Shown one piece after another: positions 16,620 through 23,436 of a stretch of DNA of 27,959 bases; the stretch's first letter is position 1, and each line of letters starts with the position of its first letter. The position numbers were made by a program, and so were the translations under genes. The stretch spans positions 1 through 27,959 of the forward strand of contig CAUCWU010000002.1 of the NCBI GenBank assembly GCA_958446555.1. Reading direction: 5' to 3'. Under the pieces are notes generated by a model. It had not been told where the DNA came from and searched no databases. It was given only the letters and a program-made list of their open reading frames with translations. The DNA comes from an uncultured Lachnospiraceae bacterium (GTDB lineage: Bacteria > Bacillota > Clostridia > Lachnospirales > Lachnospiraceae).

Positions 16620-17365
16620 AACCGAATGTATGGTTTCCGTATAAAACGGAAAATAATGAGTGTAACTGCAAATTGTATTGCTTTAATCATGCCGGCGGAA
16701 GTTCACTTATTTTTAAGGACTGGATAAATTTTGACGAAAAAATTGAAGTAATACCAATTGAGATGCCGGGACACCGTAAAAGAATAGGTGAAAAATGCCG
16801 AACTGATTTTTCGGGGTTGGTTGGTGAAGTTGCAGAACAGGTTATTGCTGATGCTGCAAAGGATAAAGTGTTTATATACGGTCACAGCTTAGGTGCTGCG
16901 TTGGCGTTTAGTCTTGCAGAGACACTTGAAAATAAGTACAATAAAAAAGTGGATGGACTTTTTGTTGCTGGAAGACAGGCACCGGCGGATGACGATCCTT
17001 CACCATATAGGACAAGTATGGGAATGAGTAGCTTGAAAGATGAACTTCTGAGACTTGGAGATACACCAAAAGAATTGCTTGATGACAAACAATTCATGGA
17101 TTTTTATTTGCCAATAATTTTTTTGGATTATAAACTATCGGAGAATTATCTCTATGATGGGAATACTGTCAATTGTCCCATATATGCAATGTGTGGTGAT
17201 ATGGATGCGTTAACTGATGTAGAAAAAATGAAGAACTGGCAGAAAGTTACGAAGAATACACTTGATTTCAAGAAATTTAGAGGGGGACATTTCTTTGCTT
17301 ATAAGGAAAGTGCAGAAGCAGTTAAAAAGTATATAATACACAATATAAAAAATAGCATGATATGA
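16616..17365 (+). CDS. Type II thioesterase (Ser nucleophile)
   Basis: A classical thioesterase II of 249 residues. It has FNHAGGSSLIFKDW (23-36), MPGHRKR (50-56), the nucleophile elbow G89-H-S91-L-G93, Asp197 in CGDMDALT and His225 in GGHFF. The start is TTG 16616, overlapping the NRPS stop (TTGA), with AAGGAG about 8 bases upstream. Neither NRPS carries a C-terminal thioesterase, so this enzyme or the Cys-type one at 5217 must release the product; the other probably edits. The intact Ser triad makes this the better candidate for routine hydrolysis. It overlaps the PPTase gene by 4 bases, which implies translational coupling. Confidence 0.9.
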   Translation: MKPNVWFPYKTENNECNCKLYCFNHAGGSSLIFKDWINFDEKIEVIPIEMPGHRKRIGEKCRTDFSGLVGEVAEQVIADAAKDKVFIYGHSLGAALAFSLAETLENKYNKKVDGLFVAGRQAPADDDPSPYRTSMGMSSLKDELLRLGDTPKELLDDKQFMDFYLPIIFLDYKLSENYLYDGNTVNCPIYAMCGDMDALTDVEKMKNWQKVTKNTLDFKKFRGGHFFAYKESAEAVKKYIIHNIKNSMI

Positions 17366-18021
17366 CATATATATTCGATAATATTGAAGATTTTACAGAT
17401 GAGGAATATTTTAAAGAAATAAAGTATGTATCAGAAAAAAGGGCAGAGAAATCGATGCGATATAGATTTATGATTGATAAGAAGATCTCATTGATAGCCT
17501 ATCTATTGCTTGTGTATGCTGTGAAAAAGGAATATGGTATTGATAAAATGCCAGAGATGCTAACAGATAAACTTGGAAAGCCATACTTTAAGGACAGTAA
17601 TCTTTCATTTAACCTTTCACATACAAGAAAAGGTGTGATGTGCAGTATTTATAGTAATAGAGTTGGCTGTGATATAGAATCTATAATACAACATCCTATA
17701 CTTGTGCAGTCGATATTCAGTCTGAAGGAGAGAAACATCATCAGTAATGATATGAAGTATTTCACTAAACTATGGACATTGAAAGAGGCTTATTCAAAAT
17801 GCATGGGATTTGGCCTAACTCAAAAACTAAATGCCATTGACTTTTCGGAATATATACAAGAAGAAAGTTTTGAAATTATGGAGAAAAAGTTTCTAAGCGG
17901 CAATAAAGGTGATTTATATTATTCCGTGTGTATTGATAGTGTTCAAGAGAATATACATCCAATCTGTTTTTTGAAAAAAGAAGAGCTGCTAATAAGGAGG
18001 TTTGAAAATGGAAGAGAATAA
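17362..18021 (+). CDS. Sfp-type 4'-phosphopantetheinyl transferase
   Basis: A 219-residue Sfp-superfamily PPTase. Conserved segments are LGKPYF and LSFNLSHTRKGVM (about 81-93), the Mg-binding G102-C-D104-I-E106, and W138-T-L-K141-E142-A-Y-S-K146. It transfers phosphopantetheine from CoA to the Ser of each carrier domain. Here the targets would be the stand-alone carrier protein, the aryl carrier domain and the two C-terminal PCPs. Its gene overlaps both neighbours (ATGA before, 14 bases after), so it is expressed with the NRPSs. A dedicated PPTase makes the cluster self-sufficient after transfer to a new host. Confidence 0.93.
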   Translation: MTYIFDNIEDFTDEEYFKEIKYVSEKRAEKSMRYRFMIDKKISLIAYLLLVYAVKKEYGIDKMPEMLTDKLGKPYFKDSNLSFNLSHTRKGVMCSIYSNRVGCDIESIIQHPILVQSIFSLKERNIISNDMKYFTKLWTLKEAYSKCMGFGLTQKLNAIDFSEYIQEESFEIMEKKFLSGNKGDLYYSVCIDSVQENIHPICFLKKEELLIRRFENGRE

Positions 18022-21000
18022 ATTTAGTCCAGAGGAGATAATATCCTCAGTTCAGGCGCTTTTGCCATCCAATGAGACAATAGATGTAAAGGAAAATCTG
18101 ATAAAGCAGGGAATAGAATCACTTGATATAATGCGGATTGTCAATGAGTACAGAAAAAAAGGAAGCCGTGTTAAATTTGCAGATCTTATCGAAAATCCAT
18201 ATATTGAAAATTGGCATAAAGAGATAAACAAGCTTAGGAAGAAGAGAAATATAAGCAAGCAAACAGTGTCGGAACGCTATGAACCTTATGACCTTACACC
18301 AGTTCAGTTTGCATATTTTGTCGGTAGACGTGATGGATTGAAATTAGGCGGTGTGGATTGCCACGCATATTTGGAACTTAGCGGAAAAACAATTGATGAG
18401 AAGAAATTGAATGAAGCCTATAAAAAACTGCAGTTGCATCATCCCATGCTGCATACAAAGTTTTTACCCGAGGGAAAACAGCAGGAGATCAAGGATTTTG
18501 TTCCAAGAGAGCTCAGCGTATATGAGGTTAGTGATGAAGCAGATTTCCTAAAACTGCGAGAAAGCATTTCCCACAGAAAACTTGATATTGAAAATGCACA
18601 GACATTTGAAATCGCGCTTGTGAAATTTTCAAATGGCATACAGAAGTTGATATACGATGTTTCTCTGGTCATTGCCGATGTCATTAGTTTTCAGAAAATA
18701 ATGGAAGATCTTTGTAAACTGTATAATGGCGAAGAATTATCCAAAGAAACTGCGGAATTTTCATTCAAGGAATACCTGAAAAATAATTCTATAAATGATA
18801 AGCCAGAAGACAGGGAATATTGGCTGAATCAAATAGAAAACCTACCTGATAATCCTCAAATACCGCTAAGAAAAAGGGATGAGGATATTGAAAAAGTCAG
18901 GTTTAATACGAGATCGTGTGAGATTTCTCCTGAAATATGGAAGAAGATAAAAAATAAAGCTTTGTCTGCTTCCATAACACCTGCAATGGTGCTGCTGACG
19001 GTATATTCTGCTGTTCTTGATAGATGGAGTGAAAGTGAAAAATTCAACATCAATATGCCGTTATTCAATAGAAATACTTATGAACCATGGATGGAAGATG
19101 TGATTGCTGACTTTTCTAATACCCTTATTTTTGATGTTGATTTTTCTAAGAAAAGATCATTCATTCAAACTGCTGCTGAAAATCAAAAGCACTTTCATGA
19201 GAGAATCAAGCATTCGAATTATTCAGGTGTAAATGTTCTGAGAGATATGAAAAAATATGACAGGTCATCAAATGTCGTATTTGCATATAATGTTGGTCAG
19301 CCTATTGTAAGTAACAATATAGTTGAGACATTTGGTGACCTTGAATATATGATTTCACAGACGCCACAGGTATGGATAGATTTTCAGATATTCGATTTGA
19401 AAAATGGCGGATTATTTATTAAGTGGGACAGTGTGGATGAGTTGTTTCCGGATGGAATGCTCAGCGAAATGTTTGATTGTCTTAGGAGCTATATTGAACT
19501 GCTTGGTAGTGATGAAAGCGCATGGGAGAAAGAAATATTCTTTAAGGATCTCGAAAAAAAGATTGATAATATACCGTATCTCCATTTTATACATAAAGAT
19601 ATTGCATCTAAAACACTTATTGATGATTTTCTGACCGTTGCTGAAACTAAGCCGTATAATACAGCGCTTGTTGATGGCCTGACGGGGAAAGAGATCACTT
19701 ATGCTGAGTTGAAATACAAAGCAATGAAGCTTGCGGGTCTGCTTGAAGAAAATGGAATTGATACAGGAGATCTTGTGGCCGTTACGATGAATAAAGGCAT
19801 ATCACAGATTGTAGCAGTTCTTGGTGTACTTGCTGCAGGTGCTGGATATGTGCCCGTTGGTGTAAATCAGCCGTTGAAAAGAGCGGAAACAATTTACCGA
19901 AAGGGAAATATAAAAACTGTTTTAACAAGCAGAGCACTTGCCGGTGAGGTGGAGTACCCAAAGGGTGCAAATGTGATCTGTATTGAAGATATCAACAGCT
20001 GTGGATCTGTCAGTCACTCAAAGGCTAATCCTAATAGTACAGCCTATGTTATTTTTACATCTGGCTCTACTGGTGAACCAAAAGGCGTTGTCATAAAGCA
20101 TAAAAGTGCTTATAATACAATACATGATGTGAATTTGAGATACAATGTAAATGAAAGCGACAGAAGCATAGCAATTTCAGCACTTGATTTTGATCTGTCT
20201 GTTTATGATATATTTGGTATGCTTTCAGTTGGCGGTGCAGTTGTAACAATTGCTGACAATATGAAACGTGATCCATCAAGCTGGAAGAAACTTGTCGAAA
20301 CTTATAGCGTAACTGTATGGAATACTGTTCCTGCAATTATGAATATGCTTTTGATGTGGATCGAAAGCAATGGAGCTATCAGTGCGAATAAACTTAGACT
20401 TGCATTGTTGTCAGGTGATTGGATACCGTTAGATCTTCCAGAGAAGTTCTATGACATTTTTTCTGATGCGAAACTTGTTTCTCTGGGAGGTGCGACAGAA
20501 GCTTCGATCTGGTCTAATTATTTTAATGTTGTTTTGCCACTTAATGAGGAGTGGAACAGTATTCCCTATGGTTATCCGCTTACAAATCAGCTATTCAGAA
20601 TCGTTGATAAACGAGGAAGATCTTGCCCCATGTACGTTAAGGGGGAACTTATTATTGAAGGTGCTGGCGTTGCAAATGGGTATTTGAACGATTCTGAAAA
20701 GACAAAAGAAGCATTCTTTAATGATAACGGCGTTTCTACTTATAGGACAGGCGATCTTGGAATGTTTAGAGAGAATGGCTGTATAGAATTTCTTGGACGA
20801 AAAGATTTTCAAGTAAAGGTCAACGGATATCGGATTGAGTTGTCTGAGATAGAACAGGTACTGAAAGAAGATATTTCTGTTGAGGATGCTGTCTGTGTTC
20901 TTAGTGAAAATGAAAAGATATATGCCTTTATTACACCAAAGGTGATAAATGAAAACAACAATAGCGAGGTTGATAGTCTTTCTAATGAAGAAACAGAACA

Positions 21001-22405
21001 GCTACTGCTATCTTCGAGTAAGTTTTTTGCAAACTGCAGCAGTATTGAAGAGGCAGAGAAAACTATTAAGAGCTTTTATTTGGCAGTTAATAGTCAGACA
21101 GACAGGTTTATCAGAAAGCTTATATCAAATTCTGGTTTAATTAAAGAATGCATTACTGAAAAATATAAAAAATATTATGATATACTTGCTGATATTGCAT
21201 CTAAGAGTAATGATAGCATGATTGATGATAACAAAGAAGTATTCAATATGCTTAACGAGCATACTTCTCAAATCAAAGATATTTTATATGGAAACAAGAG
21301 TGCTGTTGATATTCTGGCTTCACCGGATAATGAACTAACAGTTTCATTTGTTTCTGATATGCTGCCATGGAATCAGTTCAGGTATGATATTATCGGTAAT
21401 GCAATTGAAAAATGTTTTAAAAAGAAACGAGATAAGCTAAAGATTGCTGTTCTTGCTACACGTCAAGGAAAACTGTTACAATATCTGGATAATAAACTTG
21501 CTCATGAGGACTGTGAGATAGATTATCTGGACAATAGTCGTTATTACTTCAATAGTGAAATTGAGAATCTGAAAAATATAAATGTAAATTATAGGAATTT
21601 CGATATAAATGAAACTATTGCAGGTGACTGTCAGTTTGAATATGATATAGTCATAGCGGATAATACGCTGCATAGGGCACATGATGTTGATTTGTCACTA
21701 AAAAATGTAGAAACTCTCCTGAAACAAGATGGTATCGTATTAATGGTTGAGCAAAACTGGAATAGCAGCATAGTAATGTGCATAGCTGGACTTTATGAAG
21801 AAGGTTTCAGAGAATTAAGTGACAGGCAGCTTCCACTACTGGATAGGGAGAAGTGGATTGAAAAACTTGGAAATCGTTTTGGAATTACGTCGCTTATTGA
21901 TGACGAACTTATGTCATCATCTGAGACTTGTATTTTTGCTTTGAGTCGTAGGAATAGAATAATAATACCAGAAAGCAGTAAACTTATTTCAGATGCGGCA
22001 AAGAAACTGCCAGCTTATATGATGCCTCAGAAAATAATCGTTCTTGGTGAGATACCTTATACGGATAATGGTAAGGTAAACCGGAAAAAACTTTTAGAGC
22101 TGTCATTGAAGTATAACGATAGTATCAATAAGACTATGCTTTTGCCACGAAATGAGACTGAAGAAAAGCTTGTAGCGTGCTTTGAGAAAGTTCTAAGAAT
22201 CAGTTCTGTAAGCGTAACAGATGAATTTTTTAGTTTAGGTGGTGATTCACTTTCAGCGATTCGTTTGATAAATGAGATCAAGGAAAAACTGGGTATTGAT
22301 ATTACATTGCCGCAGATATTCACACTTCAGACAGTAAGAAATATAGCCGAAAGTATTTCTGAAACAGAAGAAGCTGGTGAGGAATTTGAAACAGGTGAGA
22401 TCTAA
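18008..22405 (+). CDS. NRPS, ArCP-Cy-A(Cys)-[degenerate MT]-PCP
   Basis: A 1465-residue NRPS with the layout of PchE. Residues 1-80 are an aryl carrier domain (G35-I-E-S38; FADLIENPYIENW as in EntB-type ArCPs). The Cy domain (about 92-510) has YDLTPVQFAYFVGR, ADFSNTL and QTPQVWIDFQ. Its core motif is S219-x4-D224-x2-S227, with Asp217 nearby. A-domain code residues D729, L730, Y733, N772, L800, S802, L826, I834 and W835 give DLYNLSLIW, the cysteine code. A methyltransferase-like domain is inserted at about 975-1315, between A8 and A10 (Lys1356). It keeps IVIADNTLHRAHDVD and LLKQDGIVLMVE, but the SAM loop reads AVLATRQGK (about 1147-1155). The PCP Ser is 1414. ATG 18008 follows AAGGAGG by 7 bases. 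The tail EEAGEEFETGEI is acidic and could dock to TubC_N. Confidence 0.93.
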   Translation: MEENKFSPEEIISSVQALLPSNETIDVKENLIKQGIESLDIMRIVNEYRKKGSRVKFADLIENPYIENWHKEINKLRKKRNISKQTVSERYEPYDLTPVQFAYFVGRRDGLKLGGVDCHAYLELSGKTIDEKKLNEAYKKLQLHHPMLHTKFLPEGKQQEIKDFVPRELSVYEVSDEADFLKLRESISHRKLDIENAQTFEIALVKFSNGIQKLIYDVSLVIADVISFQKIMEDLCKLYNGEELSKETAEFSFKEYLKNNSINDKPEDREYWLNQIENLPDNPQIPLRKRDEDIEKVRFNTRSCEISPEIWKKIKNKALSASITPAMVLLTVYSAVLDRWSESEKFNINMPLFNRNTYEPWMEDVIADFSNTLIFDVDFSKKRSFIQTAAENQKHFHERIKHSNYSGVNVLRDMKKYDRSSNVVFAYNVGQPIVSNNIVETFGDLEYMISQTPQVWIDFQIFDLKNGGLFIKWDSVDELFPDGMLSEMFDCLRSYIELLGSDESAWEKEIFFKDLEKKIDNIPYLHFIHKDIASKTLIDDFLTVAETKPYNTALVDGLTGKEITYAELKYKAMKLAGLLEENGIDTGDLVAVTMNKGISQIVAVLGVLAAGAGYVPVGVNQPLKRAETIYRKGNIKTVLTSRALAGEVEYPKGANVICIEDINSCGSVSHSKANPNSTAYVIFTSGSTGEPKGVVIKHKSAYNTIHDVNLRYNVNESDRSIAISALDFDLSVYDIFGMLSVGGAVVTIADNMKRDPSSWKKLVETYSVTVWNTVPAIMNMLLMWIESNGAISANKLRLALLSGDWIPLDLPEKFYDIFSDAKLVSLGGATEASIWSNYFNVVLPLNEEWNSIPYGYPLTNQLFRIVDKRGRSCPMYVKGELIIEGAGVANGYLNDSEKTKEAFFNDNGVSTYRTGDLGMFRENGCIEFLGRKDFQVKVNGYRIELSEIEQVLKEDISVEDAVCVLSENEKIYAFITPKVINENNNSEVDSLSNEETEQLLLSSSKFFANCSSIEEAEKTIKSFYLAVNSQTDRFIRKLISNSGLIKECITEKYKKYYDILADIASKSNDSMIDDNKEVFNMLNEHTSQIKDILYGNKSAVDILASPDNELTVSFVSDMLPWNQFRYDIIGNAIEKCFKKKRDKLKIAVLATRQGKLLQYLDNKLAHEDCEIDYLDNSRYYFNSEIENLKNINVNYRNFDINETIAGDCQFEYDIVIADNTLHRAHDVDLSLKNVETLLKQDGIVLMVEQNWNSSIVMCIAGLYEEGFRELSDRQLPLLDREKWIEKLGNRFGITSLIDDELMSSSETCIFALSRRNRIIIPESSKLISDAAKKLPAYMMPQKIIVLGEIPYTDNGKVNRKKLLELSLKYNDSINKTMLLPRNETEEKLVACFEKVLRISSVSVTDEFFSLGGDSLSAIRLINEIKEKLGIDITLPQIFTLQTVRNIAESISETEEAGEEFETGEI

Positions 22406-22565
22406 TAATATTGTGAATTTTAGAAATTTATATGTTTTTATAATTTCTGTGCAATATAACGATATGTAAATTATATCAGGACTCTCTGAAAAGATAGAAG
22501 GATTCCTTCAACTAATTATTCACAGTATAAGCAAATTGCTGGTAACCGCCAACCAGACCAGCGGG

Positions 22566-22595
22566 CAAAAAAATAAGCCGAGATCAACCTCGGCT
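22566..22595 (-). terminator. Terminator in IS66-like element, copy 1
   Basis: On the minus strand AGCCGAG-N6-CTCGGCT is followed by TATTTTTTTG. It lies downstream of the tnpA/tnpC remnant and would end transcripts leaving the element toward the NRPS operon end. Confidence 0.75.
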
Positions 22596-22622
22596 CAAAT
22601 CCCGTATTCGGTTCATCACAAT

Positions 22623-22687
22623 GAATTGCTGTGAGTTACTGTGAATTACTGTGCGGTGAAATACTGTCAGTTACTATGAAATACTGT
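22623..22687. repeat. Tandem decamer repeats in copy 1
   Basis: Six decamers of the pattern GARWTACTGT lie in a row (22623, 22633, 22643, 22658, 22668, 22678), interrupted once by five bases. A variant set is in copy 2 near 25550-25613. The period is close to one helical turn. Confidence 0.6.
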
Positions 22688-22700
22688 GGATGAGAAGCTG

Positions 22701-23084
22701 TCACTTAACCTCAGCCATGTTTTCAACGATCTGATGATATGTTCTGTGGCAGGTTTCAGGCAGAGTAGCACTCCACGGCATGATGCTGTCAAGCTGTTCT
22801 TCTGAAGGTGCTGAGCCAGAGAAGGCAGAACCAGCTTTCGCACAAAAGGTAATTCAGGTGACGCTTTGAGAAACACTCAGCGGTACGATCTGCTGCAAGG
22901 GCAATTCCGCTCGTTTCAGCAGTTCTTTTCTCACCACATTCAGGCGTGAGTAGTATGTGTGCTGGCTGATCCCCTTTTCCTTGCACCACGCTGTTACGGT
23001 CATACCGCTGCTCTGGCATTCCTGTATCTGCTCTGCCCACTCCCTGTGACGAAGCTCGGTTTTTACTTCTCTGATCGTTGGCAT
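22701..23084 (-). pseudogene. Fused IS66 TnpA/TnpC remnant, copy 1
   Basis: From ATG 23084 the frame encodes a TnpA-like protein (REWAEQIQECQSSGMTVTAW, then CKEKGISQHTYYSRLNVVR), 76 residues to a TGA at 22854. The same frame then stays open to 22701 and ends with SEEQLDSIMPWSATLPETC, the C-terminal signature of the IS66 TnpC transposase. TnpB and the TnpC catalytic core are absent, so a deletion has joined the front of tnpA to the end of tnpC with one in-frame stop near the junction. It cannot transpose by itself. The TnpA part keeps its HTH-like segment and a ribosome site (AAAGGAG near 23100-23094), so a small DNA-binding peptide could still be made. Confidence 0.7.
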
Positions 23085-23212
23085 ATTCTCAGCTCCTTTC
23101 GGGGTAAATCCCTTTGGAACTATTTTATCGCTTTTTTAGTGCCGAATCAACGTTAGGGTCTGGTTGGCGGTTACGCTACTTCAACAATATTATCCAGAAT
23201 CACGGATAAAGC

Positions 23213-23252
23213 AACACCGCACAAAGACCACCTGTCGGCTTTGTACGGTGTT
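23213..23252. other. Long imperfect hairpin of unknown role
   Basis: AACACCG (23213-23219) pairs with CGGTGTT (23246-23252), and ACAAAG (23221-23226) pairs with CTTTGT (23239-23244), leaving a 12-base loop. No U-tract follows on either strand. It lies 30 bases before a strong terminator, so the two may form the 3' end of one RNA. Confidence 0.45.
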
Positions 23253-23281
23253 GTCAAAATTACGATGTTTTCGGACAAGAG

Positions 23282-23316
23282 GAAAGGTCTGCTCTCAGAG
23301 GCAGACCTTTCTTTTT
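23282..23316 (+). terminator. Rho-independent terminator, plus strand
   Basis: GAAAGGTCTGC and GCAGACCTTTC form a perfect 11-base stem with an 8-base loop, followed by TTTTT. The nearest upstream plus-strand gene is the 1465-residue NRPS, whose stop is 877 bases away with the IS66-like copy 1 in between. It is probably the operon's original terminator. The rest of 23317-23436 shows only a short ATGGAG/CTCCAT hairpin and no gene. Confidence 0.85.
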
Positions 23317-23436
23317 GTACACCGACCCCAAATGGAGTAAGCTCCATCTGGTCAAAAGGTATTTCCTGTACAGCGTTTCCCTAGAGGAGAAAGATTGCAC
23401 CCAGCGGTCGGATTCAGTATTGCAAGTGCCTTGGAC

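Larger units (their letters stand above)
22542..23174 (-). mobile_element. Deleted IS66-like element, copy 1 (633 bp)
   Basis: The ends are perfect 18-base inverted repeats, GTAACCGCCAACCAGACC at the left and its complement at the right. IS66 elements characteristically start with GTAA. On the minus strand the element holds an IS66 TnpA-like start and the last part of a TnpC-like transposase, with tnpB and most of tnpC missing. It also holds a terminator hairpin and decamer repeats. The 8-base flanks (AATTGCTG, GCTACTTC) do not match, so no target duplication is seen. A second copy lies at 25469-26100 in the same orientation. It cannot encode its own transposase and would need one in trans. 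Confidence 0.8.

Noticed and set aside
22422..22448. AGAAATT/AATTTCT hairpin just after the last NRPS gene as its terminator
   Set aside because: The stem is almost all A-T and is not followed by a U-run; the strong terminator at 23282 is a better candidate.
22623..22687. Short direct repeats as a possible CRISPR array
   Set aside because: The units are only 10 bases with no unique spacers, and no cas genes are present; they belong to the IS66-like element.
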